Origin: Pelobacter sp.
GTDB taxonomy: Bacteria > Desulfobacterota > Desulfuromonadia > Geobacterales > Pseudopelobacteraceae
NCBI GenBank assembly: GCA_030824515.1
Contig: JAVBXN010000031.1
Span: 1-33,982, forward strand
Length of the DNA stretch: 33,982 nucleotides
Direction: 5' to 3'
The notes under the pieces were generated by a model that saw nothing but the letters and a program-made list of their open reading frames with translations, had not been told where the DNA came from and did no database searches. Shown piece by piece: positions 6,857 to 16,534 of the stretch (within the stretch, counting starts at the first letter, position 1; every line of letters starts with the position of its first letter). The translations under genes and the position numbers were made by a program.

Positions 6857-7582
6857 TCAGATAGCCGTTTCCAGGAAATCCAGACTTTTCAGTTTTCTGC
6901 CAACATGGGTGGACACCGCTTCGTCAAGCAGCATCCCGGCCTGAAGCAACCCTTCACCATTGAATAGCACCGCGCCGAAGCGGCCGGTTGACAGACAGGA
7001 GAGCAAATCCTTCCGGGTTTGAACCGAAATGGTTCTGCCGCTTTTTACACAAAAACGGCAGCACAACCCGGCGCCCGGCTGCATGAAAGCTTCGCGTTCG
7101 TCAAAAGGCGCCCCACAGCGGCTACAGCTTTCGAGCAAAGGCCTGTAGCCGAGTATGTTCAACAGATTTATTTCAAACATTCTGCGGTCGTGGTCATCAC
7201 ACACACCGGAATCCAGCCTTTCCAGGTAGGAGACAAACAGGCGAAACAGGCGCGGGAGCGGCTGCGCTTCGGGCGTAATCCACTCCACCAGTTCGCAGGC
7301 GTACAATGCATGGGCAATGGCGCTCAAGCCGCCGCGAATGCCGGGATAAACCGTGATCACGTCCGCCTGCCGCAAGGATGACAACCCTTCCTTGCGCACC
7401 AGCTGCAGGTTGATGCGGGCAAACGGCTCGAGAGCGGGCCCGAAGCGCTTGCGGCTGTTGCGTGCGCCGCGGGCGAAACCCTTCATTCTGCCCTGTTCAA
7501 GCGAGAACAGGGATGAGATTCGATCGCTGTCACCGTAGTCGCAAGACGAAAGCACCACGGCCTGAAGTTTTTCCTGAAGCAT
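6857..7582 (-). CDS. recO: DNA repair protein RecO
   Basis: A 241-residue RecO. The OB-fold N-terminus starts LQAVVLSSCDYGDSDRI and continues with GRMKGFARGARNSRKRFG and the SSLRQADVI region. A helical centre (ALYACELVEWI) follows, then a four-cysteine zinc site (CSRC near 146 and CCRFC near 171). RecO loads RecA with RecF/RecR and anneals single strands during gap repair. The frame stays open for 51 more codons upstream, into the divergent mutS2 start, but that extension is not family-like; I chose the ATG at 7582, which gives the normal RecO length. The divergent neighbour is mutS2, so two genes of recombination control share an intergenic region of about 150 bases. Confidence 0.9.
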   Translation of the reverse strand: MLQEKLQAVVLSSCDYGDSDRISSLFSLEQGRMKGFARGARNSRKRFGPALEPFARINLQLVRKEGLSSLRQADVITVYPGIRGGLSAIAHALYACELVEWITPEAQPLPRLFRLFVSYLERLDSGVCDDHDRRMFEINLLNILGYRPLLESCSRCGAPFDEREAFMQPGAGLCCRFCVKSGRTISVQTRKDLLSCLSTGRFGAVLFNGEGLLQAGMLLDEAVSTHVGRKLKSLDFLETAI

Positions 7583-7733
7583 TTGAGCTGGTCCCGATAA
7601 TCCCGGTAAATCAGAAAATGGTGGCGGATAAAAATCTATGCTACTATTTCCCGGCGTTCTGTAGTAATGCCAATCACTACTGAAAATTGCCACAACAGCA
7701 CGTCTACCAACATTATCACACAAGGTCGACCAC

Positions 7734-10106
7734 ATGATAGCTCCGGAAACACTTTCAAGACTGGAATTCGACAGACTGCTGACCGAAATTGCCAGTCACG
7801 CCCACAGCGAAGGCAGCATGGAACTTATCCACGCCTTCTCTCCGACTTGCGATCTTGCCGCCTTGCGGGACAAGGCGGGACGTATCGCCGAGATTCGCAA
7901 CTTGCGGCGCTTCGGCATTTCCCTCTCCCTGGGCGCTTTTGAGGACATCCGTTCTTCGCTCGACCGGCTTAAACCGGCCGGGGCTTTTTTAACCCCGCAA
8001 GAACTGTTGCCGTTCATTCCGGTGCTGGATATTTTCTCTGCCATTGCCCGGCAGTTCGCCCCCCGCGACGACATTCCGCTGTTGAAAACACTGGAACCGC
8101 AACTGAAGGGTTTCCCGGAAATACTGGAGCCGCTAACGGCTTCCATAGACCATGACGGCAGCATCATGGATTCGGCCTCGTCTTTTCTCAGAGAGACCCG
8201 TCGCGCCAAGCGTACTCTGGCCAGCCGCATCCGCAAAAAAATCGAGGAGATCATACGCGACAGCGGCATCGAAATTTTCCTGCAGGACGACTTCATCACC
8301 CAGCGTTCCGGGCGCTGGGTGATCCCGGTGCGGATGGATTCCAAGGGCATGGTCAAGGGTGTGGTGCATGATGTTTCTTCCTCGGGAGAGACTGCTTTCA
8401 TGGAACCGCTTGAAATAATTCCCTTTGTCAATGAACTGGAGAATCTGGCCGCCGAGGAGAAGGCCGAAGAGATTAGAATTCTGCGCCAGCTCTCAAGCTG
8501 GATCCGCGAAGATGCACCGGAACTGGCAGCCAGCTTTGAAACGTTGCTGGTGCTGGATACTCTCAACAGCATCGCCCTTTTTGCCGAAGAGTTCGAACTT
8601 GAGCCTGCCACACTGAATGAAGATGGAGAACTACGGCTGGTGGAGGCCCGCCATCCGCTGCTGCTGATGATGCAGAAACGCGGAATGCTGCCACGGGTCG
8701 AACCGCTGGCACTGCAACTTGGAGGCAAGAGCGGCACCGACTCGGTGATGGTGATCACCGGCCCCAATGCCGGCGGCAAAACCATCGCCCTCAAAACAGC
8801 CGGGATGCTGTCGTTGATGGCACTGTGCGGGCTGCCGGTACCGGCCGGGCCACGCTCGACCTTTCCCCTGCTGGACACGCTGCTGGTGGACATCGGCGAT
8901 GAGCAGTCCATCGAACAGAGCCACTCCACCTTTTCGGCCCATGCCGCACGGATCACCACGATCCTCGGCCAGGCCGGCCTCCGAAGCCTGGTGCTGCTGG
9001 ACGAACTGGGAGCAGGAACCGAACCCCTGCAGGGGGCGGCCATCGCCTGCGGAGTGCTGCGCGAACTGCAGCAGCAGGGAAGCATGGTGATTGCGACTAC
9101 CCACCTGTCCGAGATCATCGGTTTTGTACATCGCTCTCCCGGAATGATCAACGCCGGCATGGAGTTCGACGACGACAGCTTCACGCCGCTTTACCGTTTG
9201 ATAGTGGGCGAACCGGGACAGTCGCACGCGGTGGAGATCGCTCGCCGTTTCGGCATGCCGGAACGGGTTATTGCCTTTGCCCGCCAGATGCTTGGAAATG
9301 CCGGCAGCGAATTTGCATCACTGTTGACCGAACTTCGCCGACGGCGCTCTGAACTGGAAAATTCCCGTCATGAACTGGAGCGGCGCGAGGCAAGACTGGC
9401 AGAGCGCGACACGGAACTGCGCCTGCGGGCGGCAGAGGTGGATCGCATCCGCAGGGAAGCCGCCGAAAAGGCTTGGGGCGACGCCAAAGAGCTGATATCT
9501 ACCACCAGAAGAAGGATGAACGAGCTGCTGGAAGAACTAAAAAGAGAGAAACGGAGCGATATCGTCGAGAAACTGCGGCGGGCTGAATCAGAGCTTACCG
9601 AACAGCTCAAACCGCAGCTTGTGCGCCCGGAACTGTCTGCGCTGGAAACAGTAAGTCCCGGCAACACTGTTCATGTCCGTACATTGGGTTGTGACGGCGT
9701 AGTGTTGTCAGTTGATGCCCGTAGCGGTAAAGCGCGGGTCAGGGCCGGACGGATGGAGCTGGATGTGCCCCTGGCGGAGCTGGCCAGACCCCAGACAAAA
9801 TCTGAAGCCGGCGGCAAGAAGCCGCCGGCGGTTTCCTGGCGTACCAACATTGCGGAGAGTGAACAGCGCGAACTGAAGCTTATCGGGATGAGGGTGGAGC
9901 AGGCCCTGGCGGAACTGGAGAGTTTCATCAGTCATGCCGCCGCTGCCGGTTTTCGGGAAGTGCGGGTGATTCACGGTATCGGCACCGGCCGACTGAGAGA
10001 CGCTGTGCGGGAAGAGCTGGAGCGCCATCCGCTGGTCGAAACCCATCGACCGGGCGAACCACATGAAGGACGTAACGGCGCAACCGTCGTAACAATCCGG
10101 ACATAG
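7734..10106 (+). CDS. mutS2: Endonuclease/recombination suppressor MutS2
   Basis: A 790-residue MutS-family protein lacking the mismatch-recognition domain. The core and clamp regions (1-310) lead to the ABC-type ATPase with Walker A GPNAGGKT (about 343), the signature region SQSTF-like SHSTFSAH, Walker B LVLLDELGAGTEP and the His-loop ATTHLSEI. A long charged coiled coil (about 515-635; LERREARLAERD) and a KOW-like linker follow. The C-terminal Smr nuclease domain (about 710-790) contains VRVIHGIGTGRLRDAVREEL. MutS2 acts on branched DNA and, in Gram-positive bacteria, on collided ribosomes. AAGG precedes the ATG. The gspE-like gene begins 29 bases downstream on the same strand, a probable operon without obvious functional logic. 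Confidence 0.96.
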   Translation: MIAPETLSRLEFDRLLTEIASHAHSEGSMELIHAFSPTCDLAALRDKAGRIAEIRNLRRFGISLSLGAFEDIRSSLDRLKPAGAFLTPQELLPFIPVLDIFSAIARQFAPRDDIPLLKTLEPQLKGFPEILEPLTASIDHDGSIMDSASSFLRETRRAKRTLASRIRKKIEEIIRDSGIEIFLQDDFITQRSGRWVIPVRMDSKGMVKGVVHDVSSSGETAFMEPLEIIPFVNELENLAAEEKAEEIRILRQLSSWIREDAPELAASFETLLVLDTLNSIALFAEEFELEPATLNEDGELRLVEARHPLLLMMQKRGMLPRVEPLALQLGGKSGTDSVMVITGPNAGGKTIALKTAGMLSLMALCGLPVPAGPRSTFPLLDTLLVDIGDEQSIEQSHSTFSAHAARITTILGQAGLRSLVLLDELGAGTEPLQGAAIACGVLRELQQQGSMVIATTHLSEIIGFVHRSPGMINAGMEFDDDSFTPLYRLIVGEPGQSHAVEIARRFGMPERVIAFARQMLGNAGSEFASLLTELRRRRSELENSRHELERREARLAERDTELRLRAAEVDRIRREAAEKAWGDAKELISTTRRRMNELLEELKREKRSDIVEKLRRAESELTEQLKPQLVRPELSALETVSPGNTVHVRTLGCDGVVLSVDARSGKARVRAGRMELDVPLAELARPQTKSEAGGKKPPAVSWRTNIAESEQRELKLIGMRVEQALAELESFISHAAAAGFREVRVIHGIGTGRLRDAVREELERHPLVETHRPGEPHEGRNGATVVTIRT

Positions 10107-10135
10107 TTTTAAATCACAGAGCGAGGTACATGCCC

Positions 10136-12064
10136 ATGCCGGACAAGAAAATCGGTGAACTGCTGATCGAAAACAAGCTCATCACCGCCGAGCAATTCAA
10201 GGAAGCCCTGGAAATGCAGCAGATTTGTCCGACACAACCGATCGGACAACTGCTGTGCCAGTTGGGTTTTTTAAAGAGCGGCGACCTGGAATACGTTCTG
10301 AACCACAATAACAAGCGACGCAAACTGGGAGAGATCCTGGTCTCGCAGAATCTGATCGACGAGGAGCGCCTCAACAGCGCGCTGCTTGCCAGCAAGGCCG
10401 AAAAAATACCTCTGGGGCGGGCGCTGATACGCCAGCATCTGATCGAGGAGGAACAGATGTCGCGGGCGATTGCCTGCCAGCACGACCTGAAATTTGTCGA
10501 TCTTGCCGGTGTAAGGTTCGATCCGGAACTGGCCGGCTACATCAAGGCAAGCTTCGCGCAGCGTCTCCGGATTGTACCGATCAGATGCCGGGACAAGATC
10601 CTGACCATTGCCATGGCGTACCCGCTACTGTCGGACGAGCTGACGCAGATACAGAACTCCTGCAAAATGCAGATCGACCCGGTAATTGCCAAAGAGAGCG
10701 ATATCATTATCGCTCAGCAGAAGATATTCAAGCTCAGCGGATCAACGGATCGGGAGGAACTGTCTTTTGAACTGTCCGAGGACCAGTCCCCGGACAGCGG
10801 CAAGTCAAAATACGTCGCAGATTTCATAAGCGCCGATGTGGACTATCTTGTCAAACGGGTCATCATCACCGGCATCACCGATGGAGCCAGCGATATCCAC
10901 CTGGAGTCCACCGAACAGGGAATGGTGGTGCGCTATCGTATCGACGGGATACTCCAGAGAATCGATATGGGAGCCAACGGAGCCTTAATCAGCACGCATG
11001 CCCGTCAGATGGTCTCCAAGATCAAGATCATGTGCGACATGGACATTGCCGAACGGCGTCGTCCCCAGGACAGCAGTTTCAAGATGAAAGTCTCCCGCGC
11101 AGGGGTCCTGCGCAGCGTTGATTTCCGTGTTTCAACGGTGCCGACACAGTTTGGCGAGAACGTGGTGATTCGCATCCTCGACAAGCGTGCCGGCGCCATA
11201 ACCCTGGAAAGTCTGGGCTACTCACCGGAAAATGTCGTAATGCTGCATAAAGCGCTGGATAAACCGACCGGCATCTTCCTGGTCACCGGCCCGACCGGTT
11301 CCGGCAAGTCATCGACACTTTACGCGATTCTTTCACACATAAATACTCCCGGAGTGAAGACGCTTACAATCGAAGATCCGATCGAATTCGGAATAGCGGG
11401 GATCACACAGACCGAGGTCAACGAAACCATAGGCAACACCTTTGCCCGGCTGTTGCGGGCCTTTTTACGGCAGGATCCGGACAACATCATGGTAGGTGAA
11501 ATCCGCGACCTGGAAACCGCCACCATCTCGATGCGGGCCGCTCTTACCGGCCACACGGTGCTTTCGACCCTGCACACCAACGACGCCACCAGCGCCGTGA
11601 CACGCCTGATCGACATGGGGGTCGAACCGACGCTGATCTCCACCACGCTGCGATGCGTGCTGGCACAGCGGCTCGTACGGCATAACTGCCGCCATTGCAG
11701 GACATACTGCCATCCCTCGGCACATCTCCTGGAAGAATTCGGAATTCCAGTCAATAACAGTATTGCGTTCTTCCAGGGAAAGGGCTGCCAGGAATGTCAC
11801 TACACCGGATTCAACGGGCGCCTGCCGATCGTGGAGCTCTGGATTCCCAGCCGCGATGAGCTGTTGATGATCAACCGTCTTCCGGACAATCTCGGCTTGC
11901 GCAATACCGTTTTTTCGCATCCGGGGCGCCTGACCATGATCGAGGAAGGGCTGCAACTGGTTCAGGCAGGAGAGACAACACTGGAAGAGCTGCTGCGGGT
12001 TGTCCCCTATGAGCAGATTGAAGCCGGACGTGGAAAGATCGCTAAAAAGTTCGCGACGCCGTAA
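10136..12064 (+). CDS. GspE/PilB-type secretion ATPase with tandem MshEN domains
   Basis: A 642-residue hexameric ATPase of the type II secretion/type IV pilus family. The N-terminus carries two MshEN modules, each built of two 24-residue repeats: KIGELLIENKL...EMQ plus PIGQLLCQLGF..., then KLGEILVSQNL... plus PLGRALIRQHL...ACQ, with 5-6-residue linkers. This is the cyclic-di-GMP-binding architecture. The C-terminal motor has Walker A GPTGSGKSS (about 385), the Asp box, Walker B with VGEIRDLETA, the His box TGHTVLSTLHTND, and a zinc site CRHC...CQEC followed by YTGFNGR. The second of two close ATGs is preferred because GAGG is only 3 bases from the first and 9 from the second. No pilC/gspF or pilin gene is nearby, so the partner machine is unknown. 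Confidence 0.93.
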   Translation: MPDKKIGELLIENKLITAEQFKEALEMQQICPTQPIGQLLCQLGFLKSGDLEYVLNHNNKRRKLGEILVSQNLIDEERLNSALLASKAEKIPLGRALIRQHLIEEEQMSRAIACQHDLKFVDLAGVRFDPELAGYIKASFAQRLRIVPIRCRDKILTIAMAYPLLSDELTQIQNSCKMQIDPVIAKESDIIIAQQKIFKLSGSTDREELSFELSEDQSPDSGKSKYVADFISADVDYLVKRVIITGITDGASDIHLESTEQGMVVRYRIDGILQRIDMGANGALISTHARQMVSKIKIMCDMDIAERRRPQDSSFKMKVSRAGVLRSVDFRVSTVPTQFGENVVIRILDKRAGAITLESLGYSPENVVMLHKALDKPTGIFLVTGPTGSGKSSTLYAILSHINTPGVKTLTIEDPIEFGIAGITQTEVNETIGNTFARLLRAFLRQDPDNIMVGEIRDLETATISMRAALTGHTVLSTLHTNDATSAVTRLIDMGVEPTLISTTLRCVLAQRLVRHNCRHCRTYCHPSAHLLEEFGIPVNNSIAFFQGKGCQECHYTGFNGRLPIVELWIPSRDELLMINRLPDNLGLRNTVFSHPGRLTMIEEGLQLVQAGETTLEELLRVVPYEQIEAGRGKIAKKFATP

Positions 12065-12098
12065 CAGGTTACCCGGACATGTCTTATTGCAATCAGCT

Positions 12099-14210
12099 TT
12101 ATCCCTTCAACTCCCACACGGTCAACTCGGCTACCGTATGCTGGAACTTCCTCCTCGTCTCACGGATCACGAACGGCACGTCCCGCGGTTCACCCAGCAG
12201 TCGGAAATGCGGTTCCAGCGCATCTTTCAATCCTTCCAGCGTCCAAACCGGTTCACCCGCCTCGCGATAGCCTCCCAGCCACTGCTCTTTTTTGGTGAAC
12301 TCTTCCAGCCAGGTATAGGGTGAAGTCAGCACCAGTAATCCGCCCGGATTGATCCGTTCGTGAATTGTGCTAAGGAACTTGCGCGGTGAGTAGAGCCGGT
12401 CGATCAGGTTGGCAGCCAGCACCAGGTCGTAGCCGGTGAACTTCTCGGGGAGATTGCAGGCATCGGCCTGGTAGAAGCGCACCCTTTCACCGAATCCATC
12501 CAACCCCAGTCCGGCGAGACCGATCTCGTGGAAAGAGACGATTTCTCCCTCCTCCGGAAGGGCGTAGCGCAGATAACCTTCATCGCTCATGCGGGTCGCC
12601 AGGCGGAAGAACCGCGTCGAAAAGTCCAGGCCGGTTACCTGTTCAAAACCGCCCCTGGCCAGTTCGAAGGCTGCCCGTCCGACTGCGCAGCCCAGATCGA
12701 GGGCGTGCCCTTTGGCGCGCTCCTGCATGGCATCCAGTGCGATCCCGGCACAGGCTGCGGCGAAGTTGGGCACATTGAAATGTTCCGGACCGTAGTGGGC
12801 ATCGCAATACTGGGCCGCCAGCGTGTCGGTCTCGTACTGGTCCAGGTGGGTCTCAACCGGCGCAGCACTTTCCACGTAACGGAAACCGGCGTGCTGGCAG
12901 AAATGGCGGCGGAAGGCGTATCTGGAATCCCTGGTGGCCTCGTTGCCGGTGGAAATCCATGATCCCCCCTTGATCAGGTTGTGGCGGGTGTCAAATGTCG
13001 GAGTCGAGAAGTCGTCGTACCAGGGATGGATCATGAAACCGTGAAATGGATAGATCGGGGTTTCGGTCCATTGCCAGACATTGCCGAGCACATCGTAGAA
13101 GTCACCGCTACTGAAACGGTCGATCGGACAGGAGGAACTCCACTGTTCCAGGTTGATGTTGCCGGGAGCCCTTTCCCAGTAGGGTTGGTCGGGGATGTCG
13201 CACACATCCCGCAGCCGGTTCCATTCGTCCTCGGTCGGCAGACGTATCGGCAGGCCGCTCATGGCCGCCTTCCAGTTACAAAAAGCCTTGGCTTCCAGAC
13301 AGTTGACCTCCACCGGCCAATTCCATGGAAGCTCAATTTCGGAAGTCATCGTGCGCAGCTTCCAGCCGCCGCCACCCCCTATCCAGAACAGCGGATGCTC
13401 AGCCTGCTTGAACTCGCGCCAGCTCCACCCCTCCTCGTCCCACCATTGCCGGTCACGGTAGCCGCCGGCCTCAATGAACGGCAAAAACTCGCGGTTGGAA
13501 ACCAGGTATTTTGCGGCCCTGAATCCCGACACCTCAGCCTCATGCAAACCATATTCGTTATCCCAGCCATAGAGAGGGTGTCCGGCTGATTTACCCAGGG
13601 TAACCGGTCCGCCCGCTACACCCAGCAACTGATTTTCCGGAGGGTCGCCAGACTCGCCGCAGACATCCCAAAACGGAAGCTGCACCACCTGTTCTATCGG
13701 CAGCTGGCGGATCAGTACCGACGACGTTTCCAGATGGATGCGCTCATGCTCGATTCCCATCATGATCGCCCACCATGGTGATTCCCAGGTAATCGGCATG
13801 CTAAGCGGCAGAGTGCGAATCAGCCCGTCCATCAGCTCGCGCACCTGGTCGCGGTACTCCTTGACCTGTTGGCGGGTGGGCCAGTCGTAGTGGCGCTGAT
13901 CCAGGTCATCCCAGGACATTTCGTCCACCCCGACCGCAAACATCGATTCGTACTTGGGATTGATGCGATTGTTGATTACACGGGCGATGGTCAGCTTGTT
14001 GATGAAAAAAGTCGCGGTGTGGCCGAAGTAGAAGATCAACGGATGTCGCAAGCGGTCCGCCCGCAGGTAGAAGGTATCGTCGTACTTCAATGTTTCATAG
14101 AGTTTTTCATCAATATCAAAGGTTTTGTGGAAGTACTCCAGAATCTCGGCCCTTTTCTGTTCCGGCTCACCACTGTCAAGGATAATTGTGCGGGTATTTT
14201 TCAATTCCAT
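12099..14210 (-). CDS. ovoA: 5-histidylcysteine sulfoxide synthase / 4-mercaptohistidine methyltransferase
   Basis: A 703-residue, three-domain enzyme matching OvoA of ovothiol biosynthesis. The N-terminal DinB-like domain supplies the mononuclear iron ligands: a distal His in FYFGHTATFF (His64) and the HERIHLE cluster (His155, His159, Glu161). A formylglycine-generating-enzyme-like domain (about 195-440; GGWKLRTM, NVWQWTETPI, GGSWISTGNEATRDS) follows. The C-terminal SAM methyltransferase domain (about 470-700) contains ALDLGCAVGRAAFELARGG. OvoA couples cysteine to histidine C5 with oxygen; the last domain methylates 5-thiohistidine. The ATG at 14210 is preferred over one ten codons upstream because GGAGGGG precedes it. 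The lyase OvoB is not in this window. EgtB is the main alternative, but the HX3HXE ligand set and the fused methyltransferase favour OvoA. Confidence 0.92.
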   Translation of the reverse strand: MELKNTRTIILDSGEPEQKRAEILEYFHKTFDIDEKLYETLKYDDTFYLRADRLRHPLIFYFGHTATFFINKLTIARVINNRINPKYESMFAVGVDEMSWDDLDQRHYDWPTRQQVKEYRDQVRELMDGLIRTLPLSMPITWESPWWAIMMGIEHERIHLETSSVLIRQLPIEQVVQLPFWDVCGESGDPPENQLLGVAGGPVTLGKSAGHPLYGWDNEYGLHEAEVSGFRAAKYLVSNREFLPFIEAGGYRDRQWWDEEGWSWREFKQAEHPLFWIGGGGGWKLRTMTSEIELPWNWPVEVNCLEAKAFCNWKAAMSGLPIRLPTEDEWNRLRDVCDIPDQPYWERAPGNINLEQWSSSCPIDRFSSGDFYDVLGNVWQWTETPIYPFHGFMIHPWYDDFSTPTFDTRHNLIKGGSWISTGNEATRDSRYAFRRHFCQHAGFRYVESAAPVETHLDQYETDTLAAQYCDAHYGPEHFNVPNFAAACAGIALDAMQERAKGHALDLGCAVGRAAFELARGGFEQVTGLDFSTRFFRLATRMSDEGYLRYALPEEGEIVSFHEIGLAGLGLDGFGERVRFYQADACNLPEKFTGYDLVLAANLIDRLYSPRKFLSTIHERINPGGLLVLTSPYTWLEEFTKKEQWLGGYREAGEPVWTLEGLKDALEPHFRLLGEPRDVPFVIRETRRKFQHTVAELTVWELKG

Positions 14211-14266
14211 CCGTGTGCCCCTCCATTCAAAACAAACCACTGAAATAATATGGATGCTATTTTGGA

Positions 14267-14295
14267 ATTATATCGGATTATTGCCGGCTAAACAA
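14267..14295 (-). promoter_or_regulatory. Sigma-70 promoter of ovoA
   Basis: On the minus strand TTGTTT (14295-14290), a 17-base spacer and a perfect TATAAT (14272-14267). The predicted leader is about 50 bases before the ovoA ATG at 14210. Confidence 0.65.
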
Positions 14296-14385
14296 TCATA
14301 CCGCCGTTATTTTAGCTGGACGCAGGCATGATAATTTAATAATCTCCGGTATGCACTCTGGTTATTCTATTCCAAGGAGTCAGAC

Positions 14386-16530
14386 ATGACCAACAATGTA
14401 TCTACGACACAGCATCAATGGAAATTCTTTCGGGCGGGTGGTTTTGACCAGGTACTACTGGAAAGCGGCGATGATCTGCTTGCTCTGTCCGGGCTAGACA
14501 AGAAACTCTGGGCCGCGCTTAGCTGTCCGGTCAAGGGGGTTGAGTTTGACCAGCGCACATTGCAGCTGCTTGACACCGACGCCGATGACCACATCCGTGT
14601 GCCGGAAATAGTGGTCGCTGCCGAATGGACCGGAACCTGCCTGAAAGATCGCCAGGTCATGGTCAATGGGCAGCAGGGTGTGCCTCTGTCAGCCATGGAC
14701 AGCGAATCGGAAGATGGCAGGCGTGTTCTGGATGCCGCCCGGACGATCCTTGCCAATCTGGGCAAAGTGGATGCAGACCTGATAACGGTAGAGGACACCA
14801 TCGACTTCGGTGCCATCCTGGCCCGGACCCGCTTCAACGGGGATGGCGTAATCACGGCCCTGACGACCGATGATGAAGATCTGAAGGGATGGATTGCAGA
14901 CATAATCCAATGCATCGGGAGTGAAACTGACCGCAGCGGTGAACCGGGCATCACCCGGGAAATGATCGAGCGTTTCTCAGCTGAGACCGGGGCCTGGCTG
15001 GCCTGGAATGATGAACCGCTGGCCGGCCTGACAAACAGGCTGCCGGATGAAGGGCGCGAAGACGCCATCCGGCTCTGGCATCTGGTCAGGCCCAAGATTG
15101 ACGATTTTTTTCTGCGCTGCAGCATGGCTTCGTTCGACAGTCGCGCTGCTGTCATAATGAACAGTAGCGACGAGAGCCTGGCAGCGCTGGCCCCGCGTAA
15201 TCTGTCGGAAGCGGAAACCGACATAGCCCTGCTGCCGCTGTCGGCAGTCACCACACCGGGGGTTCTAAACCTGGATCGTGGAATAAATCCGGCCTGGTGC
15301 GCGATGATTGCACAGCTGCGTTCTTCCGTCATCGAACCGCTATCGGGAAATCTGGCAACGCTGACAGCCTCACAGTGGGAAGAATTGAAGCAGGCGGTTC
15401 AGGCCTATGAAACCTGGTGGAGCAACAAGATTGAAACAACCGTGGCGGACCTGGGGATTGCACGACTGCGGCAGTGGTCTGCCGAGCAGACCGGGGCAGA
15501 ACTGCTTTCGCTGGTTGATCGGGATCTGGCTCTGCAACCGGAATTCGATGCGATCGAACAGGTTGAGAGGCTGACCCGCTATTGCCGCGATCTGCTGCCG
15601 CTTGCCAACAATTTTGTTGCGTTCCGCGATTTTTACACTGGTCGCGGCAAAGCTATTTTTCAGGCGGGAACACTATATCTGGACGGACGCAGTTTTGAAC
15701 TCTGCATTTCGGTAAAGGATGTTGCCAAGCACGCCTTGCTGGCCAATCTGAGCCGGGTCTATCTGGTCTACTGCGATTGCGTGAGAAATAGCGGCGCCGA
15801 CAAAATCACTATTGCCGCCGCCATCACCAACGGCGATTGCGATCATCTTCTGGTGGGACGCAATGGAGTTTTCTATGATCGTGGCGGGTTGGATTGGGAT
15901 GCCACGATTGTCCGGATCATTGAGCATCCGATCAGTATCCGCCAGGCATTCTGGGCACCCTACAAGCGGATAGCCAAATCGGTCGGAGAACAGTTGCAGA
16001 AGATGGCCGCAGCCCGCTCCAGGGCGGCCGAAGAGAAAGCCGCCACCAATGTCATGCAGACCGGCCAGAAAAAAGACGATGCCAAACCGGCGCAACAGGC
16101 ATTTGATGTTGGCAAGTTTGCCGGAATCTTCGCAGCCATCGGCCTTGCTCTGGGAGCAATTGCAACGGCCATAGTTTCGATATTGAGCGGCTTTTTCAAA
16201 CTGCCCTGGTGGCAGATGCCGCTGGTAATCATCGGCATCATCGCGCTCATCTCCGGTTTCTCGGTGATCATGGCCTGGTTCAAACTGCGCCAGCGCAATC
16301 TGGGGCGCCTGCTTGACGCCAATGGCTGGGCAGTCAACACCCGCGCAAAGATCAATATTCCGTTCGGAGCATCCCTGACCGGCATGGCCCGCCTGCCGCA
16401 GGGGGCCGTACGCAAGCAGTCCGATCCCTACGAGGAAAAGAGCAGCCACTGGAAAACCTGGCTGATTGTTGTTGTGGTGATTGTTGCGATTGTACTGGCC
16501 TGGAAGATGGGTTTTATTCCGTCCAGATAG
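14386..16530 (+). CDS. Uncharacterised large membrane protein with EF-hand-like loop
   Basis: A 714-residue protein of unknown function. A sequence that fits the 12-position EF-hand calcium loop is at 63-74 (DTDADDHIRVPE: acidic at 1, 3, 5 and 12, Ile at 8). A second, degenerate loop is at about 149-160 (RFNGDGVITA). The middle (about 170-550) is soluble, helix-rich and lacks recognisable catalytic motifs. The C-terminus has three hydrophobic helices at about 578-602, 609-631 and 689-709, with an Ala/Lys-rich linker before the first. There is no signal peptide, so the large N-terminal part is predicted to be cytosolic and anchored at its C-terminus. AAGGAG precedes the ATG. It is divergent from ovoA and convergent with the carbonic anhydrase gene, 4 bases apart, and appears monocistronic. 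I recall similar unnamed proteins in other bacteria but no function. Confidence 0.85.
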   Translation: MTNNVSTTQHQWKFFRAGGFDQVLLESGDDLLALSGLDKKLWAALSCPVKGVEFDQRTLQLLDTDADDHIRVPEIVVAAEWTGTCLKDRQVMVNGQQGVPLSAMDSESEDGRRVLDAARTILANLGKVDADLITVEDTIDFGAILARTRFNGDGVITALTTDDEDLKGWIADIIQCIGSETDRSGEPGITREMIERFSAETGAWLAWNDEPLAGLTNRLPDEGREDAIRLWHLVRPKIDDFFLRCSMASFDSRAAVIMNSSDESLAALAPRNLSEAETDIALLPLSAVTTPGVLNLDRGINPAWCAMIAQLRSSVIEPLSGNLATLTASQWEELKQAVQAYETWWSNKIETTVADLGIARLRQWSAEQTGAELLSLVDRDLALQPEFDAIEQVERLTRYCRDLLPLANNFVAFRDFYTGRGKAIFQAGTLYLDGRSFELCISVKDVAKHALLANLSRVYLVYCDCVRNSGADKITIAAAITNGDCDHLLVGRNGVFYDRGGLDWDATIVRIIEHPISIRQAFWAPYKRIAKSVGEQLQKMAAARSRAAEEKAATNVMQTGQKKDDAKPAQQAFDVGKFAGIFAAIGLALGAIATAIVSILSGFFKLPWWQMPLVIIGIIALISGFSVIMAWFKLRQRNLGRLLDANGWAVNTRAKINIPFGASLTGMARLPQGAVRKQSDPYEEKSSHWKTWLIVVVVIVAIVLAWKMGFIPSR

Positions 16531-16534
16531 GTAA

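Noticed and set aside
7583..7735. N-terminal extension of RecO up to 7735
   Set aside because: The extra 51 residues do not look like RecO, have no ribosome-binding site, and would overlap the divergent mutS2 start and its promoter region.
7796..9184. Long antisense frame of 462 codons inside mutS2
   Set aside because: Serine/arginine-rich low-complexity product, no start signal, lies fully opposite a strongly recognisable gene; an artefact of codon bias.
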